64,000 nucleotides of DNA from Agrypnia vestita (lineage: Eukaryota; Arthropoda; Insecta; Trichoptera; Phryganeidae), in contig JADDOH010004046.1 in NCBI GenBank assembly GCA_016648135.1, positions 62,001 to 126,000 on the forward strand, read 5' to 3'. Below the pieces are notes generated by a model. It made no database searches. It saw nothing but the letters and a program-made list of their open reading frames with translations, and was not told the origin of the DNA. This document shows, one piece after another, positions 11,051 through 21,960 of the stretch (position 1 is the stretch's first letter; each line of letters begins with the position of its first letter). The position numbers and the translations under genes are program-made.

Positions 11051-11128
11051 ATAAATATATTATAATAAAAAAAAATCGACTTTATGTTCCTCCCATACTA
11101 AACGTCAATTTCATATGTAAGGACCTAA

Positions 11129-11250
11129 TAGTAAGCTGCTCATCTGGGCACTGGTGCATCCTAGTGAGGTGAGTGGCTCTTTTTCTAACCAACATGTATG
11201 AAGTTTAGGATAAGAAAATAAAAATAAAATTACAATTAATATAATACACT
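11129..11250. other. Short spacer
   Basis: AT-rich flank between the mariner and a SINE. No feature recognised. Confidence 0.5.
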
Positions 11251-11435
11251 CGCTTGTTGGTCTTGTCGTAAGTACTCTCGCTTTGTGATCCAAACGTCGC
11301 AGGTTCTAACCTCACTCAAGATCAGCAAGTTATTCCTATTTTCATAGCACAAGCGTTTAGCTTAGTTTGAAAATAGTAAGAATGTTGACATGACACATAT
11401 TCCGTGTTCGCATCTCTATTTATTAAAAAAAAAAA
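11251..11435 (+). mobile_element. tRNA-derived SINE, family A, copy 2
   Basis: Nearly full-length copy. A tRNA-like head ('tggtcttgtcgtaag' for box A, 'ggttctaacct' for a decayed box B) is followed by the family body and ends in an A-rich tail at about 11423-11435. Two substitutions in the box B core suggest the internal promoter is weakened. Confidence 0.85.
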
Positions 11436-11699
11436 GTTATAAGATTTTTAAAATACTGTTCATATTTTGCCCTACAGAAAGACCATAAATCAGTGATGGT
11501 AGATGTTTTGGTCAAAAATTCGGAAAATAACTAACCTAACTCTGCTAGCATGTCATATCTAGGTATGCTTTTGAGCTCCTGAGTTAGTACGGCGGGAAAC
11601 GTGTTTAAACTTGTATACGGCCGTTTGATATTTGTCGGGCTCGGACTGGTTCCTTACTCCGTGAATTCTTATTGGTAAATATTGATGATTATGTATTGG

Positions 11700-11981
11700 C
11701 TACAATCGTGTTATTTTAGTCTCGAGTATGTATTGGCGAAGGCTGGCACCCAACATGTTATGGCGTATTATTATTACCTTTGACATTTTGTGTATTGTGA
11801 TCTTTGACATGTGGGGTATTGTGACCTTTGACACTCTTGTCATAGGTTCGCCACAAGATTGTTTGAAATCGGCAATCACACGTAATTCAGGTGATGAATG
11901 AATGGGACCTCGCACCGTTACGTGTGAACAGCGCTTTCTCGCGTCATTTTTTAAACTAGCCGCACACCCCTGAAAAATCAC
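11700..11981 (-). pseudogene. Coding-like minus-strand frame with 8-residue repeats
   Basis: An open frame of 93 codons on the minus strand includes SSPELRVIADFKQSCGEPMT and then repeated units of eight residues: VSKVTIPH, MSKITIHK, MSKVIIIR. At DNA level this is a 24-bp tandem repeat at about 11776-11840. No known family is recognised. It sits directly before SINE-like family B and may belong to a decayed transposon. Its composition is closer to coding DNA than the flanks, but there is no independent sign of expression. Confidence 0.3.
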
Positions 11982-12175
11982 GAGGATGCGTTTCGCGTCT
12001 TAGCTATCCTCTACTTTTACTATGTTTAGTATATACAGCATAATTTTGATGGGCCACGGTGTAGCAATGGAGGTTATGTCTTATAGTTGCCGCGCTGCCG
12101 TCCGTGCGTTCGAGGTTCGAGTCTCTCTCCAGCCATGCAATGTCGTTTCTTAGCCGTGATTTCCAGGAAATTGTG
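11957..12175 (+). mobile_element. SINE-like repeat, family B, copy 2
   Basis: Shares several blocks with 6850-7010. It contains a box A-like TAGCAATGG near 12061 and a box B-like GGTTCGAGTCT at about 12113-12123, spaced as in a tRNA gene, so a tRNA-derived SINE is likely. The head does not fold into a convincing functional tRNA by eye. It is not the same family as the SINE at 11251. Confidence 0.55.
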
Positions 12176-12499
12176 GACTTACAGGACAGACAAACAACAA
12201 AATTATCATATTTAGATCTAACAAGTGAACTTTACCATTCATAAAAATATTAATTTAGATGTTTTAGTAAAACCATGATTAAAAATATTAAATTCAAAAT
12301 TACTTTACAATTTACAGCTCACCATATAGCAGTGTAATCGAATCCATGAATTTTTTTAATCTATATATCCTCTTTATATAAAAAATGGTAATATTTTAAT
12401 TTAATTAGTACCGCGTATTAGTTTTCTGAAAGAAAATATCTCATTTTAGGGAGAAAGATGATACATAACATTTACTTAAAAATATATTTATAACTTATT

Positions 12500-12640
12500 A
12501 TATTCGCCGCTCCCATAGGCCAGGTTCGTTTCCTGGTGATGTCACATTCCAGAAATGTGATTTTTTCAAGCCTCTAAATTGTTTTTTTATAATAATTGGG
12601 CCTCGGATCCGGCTGTAGCGTTAAAAATTAGAACTAAAAA
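12500..12640 (+). mobile_element. SINE-like repeat, family C3, copy 1
   Basis: A degenerate box B-like 'caggttcgtttcctgg' is followed by 'ggtgatgtcaca'. About 80 bases later comes 'ctgtagcgttaaaaat'. The same order ('gtttgatttccgg', 'gaggtcaca', 'gttgtagcgttagaaat') recurs at 47190-47345. A tRNA-derived SINE remnant is the best explanation, at moderate confidence because both copies are eroded. Confidence 0.45.
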
Positions 12641-13754
12641 TTACACAAATAAAATAGAAAATAATCCAAAAAATATTTCAAAATAAAACATCCCAATTAG
12701 CAAATAAGGAAAAAGAAATTATCGCAAAGATAATGTTAGGTATATTAGTTTATATTTATACCGAAAGGTCATTTTAATACTTTCACAATTAGAAATGATA
12801 TTTTCTGCTAGTTAAGTTTAGTAAAGAGAATACAATAAAAAACTTTTTTTTAACAAATTCTGAAAAAAATTGTATACATCGCGTAAGTAATATTTTATAG
12901 ATATGTTCGATTTGACCTGATGAAAAATATTCGTCTTGCATGAATATGAACTGTTAAAGACGGACCGTGGCAGAGTTTACTCAAAGATGTATGTAAATCG
13001 GTTGATTACGAAGAAGAAGGACATTAATAGTTGGCTCTGAATTGCTCTTTATTAAAAATTATTTTCATCTAATTTTAACAAAGTATCGTAAAGTCTTGAC
13101 AAATCAATCTTCCTGGAAAAACTCAAAATTAAAAGAAGCGTAGGAAGATGCCACATCTGATGGCTACGTAATACGAGGGACTCGTACCAATGTAACTCGA
13201 ATGAGTTGTTTCTGCGCTGGTAGTCATGATAGCTGACATCCTATAGGTGATGGCAATACAAGAAGAAAGAAATAAATTTACGAGGTCACCCCATATAATG
13301 TCGTATAGAACAATTAATTGAGTTCAATAAGATAAATTGCTCTAATTATGAGTAAAATAGAATTATTGTGCTACTACTGTTTTTTGAAAATATAATTGTT
13401 TGGAGCGGAGCCGCTCTTCTTGTCATTGGGTGTAATTGATAACATAAGAACGACTATTTCACTCAAAAATATGTATATTAGTGTAAAACAAAGTAACTAC
13501 CATATCGATTAATAATATTAAAATAAATGCTTTTAATAATAAAAATAATTAGGTTTTTTAATATGATTTTTCCAAATTTTATTATATATTTTTTTCGTTA
13601 ATATGATGCTGAAAGTCATTTAAAAATCTAAATATTATGACTGTAAAAAATATATTACAGTTAAAAGGTGCCTACTTTTCGAAATACGGGTTTGTAATTC
13701 ATACACAATTATATTTTACCAAACGAATTCCGTACACTTAATAATTCAAATTCG
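12641..13754. other. AT-rich stretch
   Basis: No supportable gene. Two patches, 12955-13020 and 13140-13260, have more balanced composition and could be LINE-tail relics, but no diagnostic motif is visible. Confidence 0.5.
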
Positions 13755-14170
13755 TACTTTCTTACCTAACGATCGGCCTCGAGTGGAGCGGAGCGTACTC
13801 AGCAGTATTCATTACAGTCATCTCGCGAAATATATTTTTCAACCCTTTTGCCCATTTTTATGGCTTTAATTAGAATTCGATACCGAAATCACGCCCAAGC
13901 AGTCCTCGCGGGGCCCACGAAGGCGTTACCCGGGGTAGGTAGGCACTCGCTGGCGGAAATACACGCACAGATACACGCTCAGAGGCGCTGGTGTTCAGTA
14001 CATAGCCGGGTACATACGCACGGGGATGTGGACGCACGTCCGCCCCTCCCCCGCGCGGGTGGCGCTCCCGCACCCCCCACCCCCCACCCCCGAGAAAAAC
14101 CCTGTAAAAACAGCGTCGGCCGCTCGGCGAGGCTTCCACTTGACACCACCGCTCGGAGCGCTGCGACGGT
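13755..14170. other. GC-rich island with strong C-run cluster
   Basis: CpG-rich for about 400 bases. At 14070-14091 three C runs of five or six are separated by single A residues, with another C-rich block at 14042-14052. The minus strand therefore has a strong G-quadruplex potential and the plus strand an i-motif potential. Open frames here (for example 13848-14174) are low-complexity proline, arginine and alanine runs and look like by-products of composition. Confidence 0.5.
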
Positions 14171-14314
14171 TTGAAAATTCATTAGCGCCATCTGAAATCT
14201 GTTAAGAAAATGCATTTTTTTAAAACCAGTTTAAGGAAGTGCAATTTGTATTCTTGATGATGGAGTAATGCGTTTTTACTCGGTTTTATACTCCATTGCC
14301 ATTCTCCTTATGTC

Positions 14315-14568
14315 TAGTGATTGCCTATTTTAACCTTTTACATATGGTACTGTTATTTGAGATATGTAACTGACTGTATCCATAATTGGTAACTTAGATA
14401 TAACTGGTGTCTAGTATCGATAGTTTCCCGTCGAACTGCGAAAAATTAGTCACCAATCATCGATACAATCAGATATAAGTATCAAATGACCGTCATTACC
14501 GATATTACAGATACCAATCAAATAACCGTATACCGAGGTTAGTGGTTCCGGTTAAAATACCATCACTA
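14315..14568. mobile_element. hAT-type MITE, family H, copy 1
   Basis: About 254 bp with inverted ends: 'tagtgattgcctattttaac' on the left and, reverse-complemented, 'tagtgatggtattttaacc' on the right. Subterminal sequence is also inverted: 'actgtatccataattggtaac' on the left is mirrored by 'caccaatcatcgatacaatca' on the right. Flanking 8-mers CTTATGTC and TTTATTTC match at 6 of 8 positions, consistent with a decayed hAT duplication. A related copy is at 61140-61354. Confidence 0.7.
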
Positions 14569-16424
14569 TTTATTTCCAAGTTCTTAACAATAGCATTGTA
14601 TTCGGTACATGTTTATTAAACTTACTGTCTATATAGGTCTTTAATAAGCTTTAAAGTTCACATATAATGCTAAAAATAAATTTAAAATAACCACTATCTT
14701 AGTTATATTCATGTCATTCTTTTAGTTATCCATGTATTGTCGTCACAAATAATAAAATTACCTCACTATCGGCTAGTAAGAGAGGATACAGCTTCTTCAG
14801 TCCTGACAAAAAACTTTTGCCTTATCCACATTCATACATCTTCACGTGCAAGCTAGTCAATTACTGAGGCCATCAAAAGGGCTATTTTCAAGTATCTATT
14901 ATGAAAATATTTATTATGAAATACGCTTATTTTATTTCTAACACTTATTAATTTTCAAATATTTTTGTGAATTTGTAATCAAGCATGGCGTCCCGCGCAG
15001 ATCTCCATCTTACGCATTTCGCAATAAAGAATATGCGATAGAAGGAGAAAGAGAGAGCTGAGGAGCAACCCTTCCTCTGCGTAACAAAAGCTCGTATACC
15101 AATTTCAACCTAAAACTTTCTGACACATTCGTTTTCTCCCTCTACTTTCACTTCTTCCTCTTCTGTTTTATTTTAAATGACATTGACGTAAGACGATTAG
15201 CATTCTGCCAGGCAAAAATCTATCGATTTGCATATTGCTTTGAGGTCCGTATTGCAGGTTCTGGTTTGTCGGTAGGACCGGGATTCGGGAAGATATTCTT
15301 CTTTATTTTTTCGGGGGAAGATCCTTTGTAAAAAGGGTTTTCACGCTTTTAACCTTTATTTCAGTCCCCTTGAGTAAGTCAATTGACGTAAAGTTGATCC
15401 AAAAGTTTGTTATGTACGTTTATGTTACAAGTTTTCCTTTTTTTTTTTAAATGCAGTTCAAAAATGTGATATTTGGTTCATTCTAAGTGCTTAGTCGTAT
15501 TATATTCTATCCCCAAACCCCATAGTAATTTAACAACATGTGTAAGATTGCATTAGTTGCTGACCACTTGATATATTTCCAGAAGTACCTTCCGCTAATT
15601 GTATATTATGTTTTTATAAATAAAAAAAGCTCGCTAAACTCTTTTTCGTTTTTGCCGTCTGCCATAATATTTTTTGAACAAAATTATTGTGAATATATAA
15701 ATACACAAAACTATAATATTTAAATTAGGAATAGAATAAGATTACCATATAAAAAAAAATTATACCCAGAATTATCTAATGCCCAGAGGTGTAAATATAA
15801 ATATATATATGATAAAATGCCGAAAATTAAAATAATATAAATAAGATTAATGATTTTTAAATTATTGTAAACATAGTGTGGAGTTGAGGAGTATAAGATG
15901 TATTATATTATAGATTGTTTATTATGTATTGTCGATTTTAGATTATTACTTAGATTATATTATTGTTTAGAATGTTCTATAAATCTAAATAAGTAAGTTT
16001 TTATAGATTGTATATTAATGATAGATTGTAGAATGCAAAATGTGAAATACAAATTAATATACGAGGATGTCATTTGAAATATCTTTTGAAATAAATAAAA
16101 TAAAGTCGATATCCTCTCAGGATTATTAGTAACATCGGCTCTAAAGATAGGTGTGGAAACTCCATAAAGAATGTAGACAGGTATTTAAGATATACAGCAC
16201 CATGAACCACTATCTCAATAACAATCTATGCACACATATTTTGATTATTTCAAAATTAAACGGCGAGGCTTTCAAGATTTCAAGCTGTACGCACGATCAA
16301 GACTTGTACTACATGCGTATCAGTGACCGGCTGCGTGTGTATGTGTGAAGGTATCAAATACACACACAAGACGCGAATCTCCATGGGTTCTTCTCATTTC
16401 GCACAATCGGGCTTTTAATTAATA
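14569..16424. other. AT-rich stretch
   Basis: No gene. The interval 14990-15370 has more balanced composition and includes 'ttccctctactttcacttc'-type pyrimidine tracts; it may be conserved non-coding DNA. Around 15860-16100 there are short direct repeats of 'tatagattgt'. Confidence 0.5.
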
Positions 16425-16520
16425 GCCTTTTTTCGGTGGGGGGAAGTACCGGGCGGAATGAAAGAAGCCGCACCCCACTTTTCGCAGTGATCGAGATGTG
16501 AAGAGCAGGATCCATAAACG
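16425..16520. other. Small GC-rich patch
   Basis: A patch of about 95 bp with a G run at 16436-16443 in AT-rich surroundings. One of the recurring islands; function unknown. Confidence 0.35.
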
Positions 16521-16994
16521 TGGAGCAGGGTGGAAAAAGGAGTATTTATTGACTTTTTTAAAGTTTTGTACATGCAAAAATAGTGTTGAAAGAACGAAAA
16601 CAATTGTACTCTGAAAATAAATTGATGAATCCGTTTAATTCATCAGATAGGTTTGTAAAAATGAAATTAAGTTAAAATGCCGTTATAATAGTGGACAAGT
16701 ATTTAAGATGACGAAAATATATCGTATATAATTGTGGTTATTCAATATACTGAAATATCATAATGACATTAAGAAATATCACTAGTATTAAATCCCCTAA
16801 TTTTCAAGTCAACTTTATCTACCACCTTTGATTTCTTCAACGACGAGTACCTACATCAAAAGTGAAAATATTTCTTCCTTTGATCCTACACAAATTATTC
16901 AATATGTACATTTTTTGCGTACATAATTACACGTTATTAAAAAAATTAAGAATCGTTTATATAGATACATGTTATAAAATATTACTGTTTTTTA

Positions 16995-17240
16995 CCGTGG
17001 ACAGAGCACAAGTTTTCAGGAAGAACAATATAAAAAGAAAAGAGAGGAAATCTATTTACTTTGGACATATGCTTCACAGTAAATACTGAACCCCCAAATT
17101 GTTTTTGAAAAGAGAAGTGGTGAAACAAGGTTGAAGGGGTGTGGGTTCTCCGGGCTGACAAATATTCGCAAATGGAGAAGAACGCTTCGGTGTGGCAAAT
17201 AACATAATGGTTTCCAAAATTCTCAGAGTATATCGCACAA
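16995..17240 (+). pseudogene. LINE reverse-transcriptase C-terminal relic
   Basis: Frame around 17035-17085 reads RKERKSIYFGHMLHSKY, and after stops and a frameshift LTNIRKWRRTLRCGK follows at about 17155-17195. This matches the order seen at the C-terminus of many arthropod LINE polyproteins, in which a 'R(K/R)xxxFGHxxR' motif is followed by 'W(L/T)xNIRxW'. Several stops show it is dead. The 5' part of the polyprotein is not visible nearby. Confidence 0.6.
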
Positions 17241-18286
17241 GAAAATAATTTGTCTTTATTCAGATATCTACCGATAATTGTCGTAATGTAGAGTATTTTT
17301 GATGTGGATGGATATTACATATTCCAGGTCCCTCTGGCAACCATACTCTATGAATTATTTTTACGCGATATCTTGATCCATTATATAATTAATGATTAGA
17401 AAAAACTGTGTTTGAAACACCATTTATTGTTTTTAAAATACATTTTCGGGTCCAGTGCTCCCTCCATTAGGATACAACGTATATTAAAAATTAAAATTCG
17501 AAGTATAACCATTAAAAAAAAACAAAAATAAATACGTAGGAGTTGAATAAACAATTAACATATAATGTTTAAAAAATGTAACTATTTGTAAAAAGGATAT
17601 GGTTATTTGTAATATTTCATTTGCTATTGATAGTAAATTAAAATGAATTAATTCACATTCAATACTTCAATATAAGTTTTTAAAAGTGGTTCATAAAAAG
17701 TTTTTTCTTGTTATTTATATAAATTATGTTACCACAAAGTAATTTTGCAGTTATTGAAGATATTGTTTAATTGATTAGTTAGATTTTTTACATTTGATGG
17801 CTAAAAAACGCTTTTGATACGTTTATGAAAACTTTTTTTTTTTAAAAATAAGTAAATTTTCAATGTGCAATTCCGTATTTATTTATTTTTAAATATACAG
17901 AAGAAAAATTCAATTTAGATAATGTTTACCTAAAATTTTTATATTATCAATAATAATTTTGATACCTCAAAATTAGCATCCGAGTCAACTTAGCCACTAC
18001 CTTTAGTTATCGATACACGCAGTCGACCGAGAAGTTGGCCTTATAGTCATTGCGGCCGAAAGTTCACGACACTCCTAATGACAAGTTCGTGAATCGATTA
18101 ATCATCGAAATGCCAATTTTCGGAAAACAAAAAGAATATCATTCTGCCACGACGCGTCACAAGTTCCTCCGACCTTTCAACACGTCGGCCTTCCGGCACG
18201 CAACACATAATAAAAAGGAGATGGCGACACCAAACTTTCCAGTTTTCTGGGAATCGCAAACTTTTCTGTTTTCTATCTCTATCTCT
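17241..18286. other. AT-rich stretch
   Basis: No supportable gene. The interval 18000-18240 has balanced composition and an open frame without recognisable domains; it could be conserved non-coding DNA next to the hAT element. Confidence 0.5.
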
Positions 18287-18294
18287 CTATCTAC

Positions 18295-18983
18295 TAGTGA
18301 TGGGTCCGCTCTGTACTCACTACTACAATGTAGTACTACACTACATTGAAGCGCACACTTCGCACAATTTGATGTGTAGTGCACATTACAAACTACAAAC
18401 ACCAAAGTTATTGAAAGTATAAACTTCAAATAGTACAAAGTACACACACTTCAAAGTGAAACACATTTTAAATAGTGTATTTTTTACGTGAAATTTTTGG
18501 AAAGTTGATGTAGATATATTTTTTTTTTTAGGTCGCCAAATGTTACTTTGGAGAAAATATCGTCATTTATTAAATTATTAAAATATTTTTGTCGTTGACC
18601 TTTTTTTTTTTTTTTTAGCTCGTCAAATTTGTATTTGGGAAAAAAATACTTCACTTCATTTGAAAATTTACTTCACTATTACTTCATTTCATTACTTCAC
18701 TTCATTATTATTACAATTACTTAATTTCATTACTTCACTTCATTAATACTACAATTACTTCATTTCATTACTTCACTTCATTAATACTACAATTACTTCA
18801 TTTCATTACTTCACTTCATTAATACTACAATTAATTCATTACTTCACTTCATTTCGTAGTACTACAATTGCTTCACTTCAAGTAGTTTTTACTACAATTG
18901 TAGTGTACACTTTGTAGTCTTCAAACTGGTGAACGTGTGTGTGTTGTAGTCTTCATTTTGAAATGAAGTTTTTCCCTTCGCTA
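18295..18983. mobile_element. Non-autonomous hAT element with perfect TSD and internal minisatellite
   Basis: 689 bp, flanked by the perfect 8-bp duplication CTATCTAC at 18287-18294 and 18984-18991. The ends are TAGTGATGGGTCC on the left and, reverse-complemented, TAGCGAAGGGAAA on the right: inverted, imperfect and short, as in hAT. Subterminal regions are packed with ACTACA and TGTAGT motifs in both orientations, typical of hAT transposase binding sites. The interior has no transposase and contains a 38-bp tandem array. A perfect duplication suggests a relatively young insertion. Confidence 0.88.
18690..18841. repeat. 38-bp minisatellite inside the hAT element
   Basis: Four units start at 18690, 18728, 18766 and 18804, each 38 bp except the shortened last. 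Each begins CATTACTTCACTTCATTA. Units 2 and 3 are nearly identical and unit 1 differs by a few bases. The array consists of ACTTCATT sub-motifs, so it probably grew by slippage from the element's own subterminal repeats. Confidence 0.9.
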
Positions 18984-19016
18984 CTATCTACGTATTTACA
19001 TCTGTATAACGGACTT

Positions 19017-19211
19017 GCAAAGGCAGCAATATCAAAAAATATAATGCGGTCATCGAGGATTACCTACTAATTTATAATGTAATGAATTAGAAATTTTATT
19101 GGAAACATGATTTTGAAAGGGATAGATATATTAAATGTAGAATTCAATACTTTCTAAAACAGTAATCCTCGGTGACTGCACTCAAAGCATTTTTTTATTT
19201 TATTGGCTTTG
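19017..19211. mobile_element. Foldback MITE, family D, copy 1
   Basis: Left end 'caaaggcagcaatatcaaa', right end 'ttttattggctttg'. The inner inverted blocks are 'ggtcatcgaggattac' on the left and 'gtaatcctcggtgactgca' on the right. Nearly all of the sequence is arms, so a transcript would fold into one long hairpin. Related copies are at 26668, 27289, 31498, 43893 and 53623. Confidence 0.85.
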
Positions 19212-19621
19212 ATTTTTTAATGCACATATAATATACATTTTTCGTAATAAACGAAAATTGAAATTTATAATCTTGAATATTTCAATTATTTAATTTTAAT
19301 TAAGATTTAACTAGAGCTTATTTGGAAATTTGGCGTGAAATTAAATATGCGTACATAATATTTATAATAAAATAAATAAAAATAAATATATGGTTGGGAT
19401 CGCATCCTGGTGGTAACCATATATTTTTCTAGTTATATCTTTCTAAATCGTTTCTTTACTTTGTTTTAAATAACATAGATCTATGATATTAAATTACTTA
19501 TTTACAATAAAATGTATTTTCCTTTTAATAATGCATATTTATGTTGACATTGCATTTTTTTATGCAATAATTTATTTTTATGCATTAATTTGCATCAGAA
19601 AATATAATTTATAATATTTTT

Positions 19622-20212
19622 ATATGTATGTTCTAAGAATGCAATAACTGCATTTTGTCCACAAAGGGATAATCATTAATTAATTAAGATAAATTATATC
19701 ACAGGGAAGAAGCTATTTATACGGGAAACATAGAACGTTTGTAGCCACCCTATGAAGACTTCTATACATATTTCCCATATAAATAGCTTTGTCTCTGTGA
19801 GACTTTCAATATTCTTGAAATAACATATTTACCAGGTATTGTGTGCATTGTGTTGTTATGTTATTTTATTGCTGATTCAACTTAACTAGACTAAACTGAT
19901 AATGGTTACATGAGGTTATTCATTTTGGTATTCGATTTTACGATCTGTTGTTTTCCTCACAAATTATAATTTATAAATTAAAACATATTACAGAAGTTTC
20001 ACTGAGACAAAGATTTATATATGAGAACGTGTATTGAAGTCTTTATAGGGTGGCCCAGGGCTTACGATGTTTATGAGCGGGCAAGTGTTCACTCTACACA
20101 ATATTACATTCACCAACTCCACCGCATTCGTACCATGAACATCCACACATTATCAAATTTTCGAAAGTTGTGTATATGTTCCAAATCAGTTTCCTTGATA
20201 ATTTTTAATTGA
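19622..20212. repeat. Foldback family C, copy 2 (rearranged)
   Basis: Starts with the module 'tatgttctaagaatgcaat' and 'ttaattaagataaatta'. A short hairpin follows at 19699-19804: the family C left end is followed directly by the right end in reverse ('cccatataaatagctttg' then 'tctctgtgagac'). A second, direct arm lies at 19990-20212 with 'gtggcccagggcttac' and 'catccacacattatcaaat'. It looks like a collapsed foldback element followed by a half element. Confidence 0.7.
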
Positions 20213-21135
20213 TGAACTCCGAGTGACAAAGAAATTTTATGGTTACGTGATTTTATTTATCCTGTTCTTTTGCAATTTTGTGTTGTTTATGATAAGAGAG
20301 TTCATATGTTGGCATTGAATTGTTTTATTTTTTATTTTAAGTAATTTATGTAAATTGTACTTAAGACGTTTTCAGGTATTTTGCTTCCAATTTTTAAAAT
20401 TAACGAACTTTTTCAACCAACTAAATGTCCTCGTAATATTTATGTAATTCTGTATTTTTTTTAAACTATCAAGATCACCAAGCAGAGATCGCAGATATCT
20501 GGAGTATTGTCACCTTTTTATTTAAACCTAATAAATTAGATCCTTTAACCATTGAAATTAATAAACGTATGAAAATTATTCATCTTCCTTAATTATTTTA
20601 TATTTTAAAGGCTTTTCGATGTTATGAATCCATTATGGTTTGCAATCTTTCCAGGATCGACATGGCAGACGAAAATTCAATACATTAGCTCCCATTTTAT
20701 TCTTTGCGAAGCTCGGTCACCCCAGCGACACTGCGTTAATAAGTAAACTTCTATAGAATGCCGAAAGATGAGTATGGATTTTTAATTTCACCTTCGCCGC
20801 GCCACCCCATCCCTTAAATTTTGGGACATGGGGTGTTATGGGGAGCTGTGGAGGATACATACAGAGAAGTACTCACTCCCGTATTATTGGATACGCTGAT
20901 ACGGCAGTATTTTCTCCAGCCCAGTTTTTTAAGGGTCTTGCATATATCGTAATACACTTAATTAATTTTTTTATCGATACCTCGTCACTGATGCAACATA
21001 CATATGATATGCGGTGTGACAAGAAATGCAAATTTTCCAAATAGGTATTATTTACATCAGTCATGCACTCAAACGAATGCAGAAAAATGTGAGAGGCACT
21101 TGGGGAGTCCAACATACGATATTAAATGATTGATG
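20213..21135. other. AT-rich stretch
   Basis: No gene. A small GC-richer patch at 20690-20870 has no recognisable coding or repeat signal. Confidence 0.55.
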
Positions 21136-21401
21136 TTGATGATAATGATGATATTATCAACTTTATAATTAAAATAATTTTAATTCTTCTCTTCCAATTA
21201 ACATATACATAGTATACAACACTAAGGTATAATAATTATTACAATATAGTAGTTGGTCAAGTATTGATTTGATGATAATGATGATATTATCAACTTTATA
21301 ACTATAATAATGTTAATTCTTCTCTTCCAATTAACATATACATATGTACACAACACTAAGGCATGATAATTATTACAATATGGTAGTTGATCAAGTATAG
21401 A
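21136..21401. repeat. 133-bp tandem duplication
   Basis: Two head-to-tail units, 21136-21268 and 21269-21401, each beginning TTGATGATAATGATGATATT and sharing 'cttctcttccaattaacat' and 'acaacactaagg'. They differ at only scattered positions and by no large indel. Unit function unknown. Confidence 0.9.
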
Positions 21402-21829
21402 AATGATCAACACTGATGCACTTGTATGATAGTATAGGCGTTCTAGCCGCAATAGACTTCTAAGAGTATCGGAGACTAGGAATTGGAAATAAAACAATAC
21501 ATCTCTAATTTTGTATTTGCTGAAGGTACAAATTATTTACGTAGAGATCATGAAATATATCAGAGAATGCTGATAAAGTTTATAAAATGTAGTATTTAAT
21601 TAAATACGAGTATAGTATCTGCGCCAAAATCTGTTGAATTTTTCATAACTTTTTGAATATTATATGAAAGTAAAACACGAATATTTACTTTCAATCAACT
21701 CCGAAATAATCATTGTAGATACTGTTAATTTAACTCTTTGAAGGCGAAATATATTTCTATGGGCATTTGCACGACCATACTTCGGCATAGATTTTAATTT
21801 ATTTATACAGAAAGCGTGTAAGCTGCACG
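21402..21829. other. AT-rich stretch
   Basis: No gene or repeat structure recognised. Confidence 0.5.
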
Positions 21830-21960
21830 GCACTCCCCCCAACCCTTATATTTTTACCAACCCCTCTGCCAAAAAACAAAAGAACCTCACCCCCTCCTTA
21901 CATCCTCCCAAGGATTCGGGAGCGGGGAGAAGGAAGGAAGGCTAACGATTTCGCGGGTAA
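21830..21960. other. C-rich patch
   Basis: Contains C runs at 21834-21845 and about 21890-21905, then a G/A-rich part at 21918-21940. One of the recurring GC-rich patches, without coding signal. Confidence 0.35.

Larger units (their letters stand above)
10015..11128 (+). mobile_element. Mariner transposon, internally deleted
   Basis: The element is 1,114 bp with terminal inverted repeats of 29 identical bases, 10015-10043 and 11100-11128, starting TTAGGTCCTTACATATG. It is flanked by TA at 10013-10014 and 11129-11130, the obligatory mariner target site. Family members are usually near 1.3 kb, so roughly 170-200 bp are missing. The coding region confirms this, because the middle of the transposase is absent. 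The identical ends mean it could still be mobilised by an enzyme from a full-length relative. The transposase wording resembles the mariner subfamily widespread in moths and other insects. Confidence 0.95.

Noticed and set aside
13140..13260. LINE tail relic
   Set aside because: Composition is suggestive, but I could not find any conserved LINE motif in any frame.
13848..14174. Protein-coding gene in the GC-rich island
   Set aside because: The frame is open on both strands because stop codons are rare in GC-rich DNA. The product is low-complexity and has no domain.
18690..18841. CRISPR array
   Set aside because: The 38-bp units are contiguous without unique spacers and lie within a hAT element of a eukaryotic genome.
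20021..20212. Small gene of 63 codons
   Set aside because: It is the translated arm of foldback family C.
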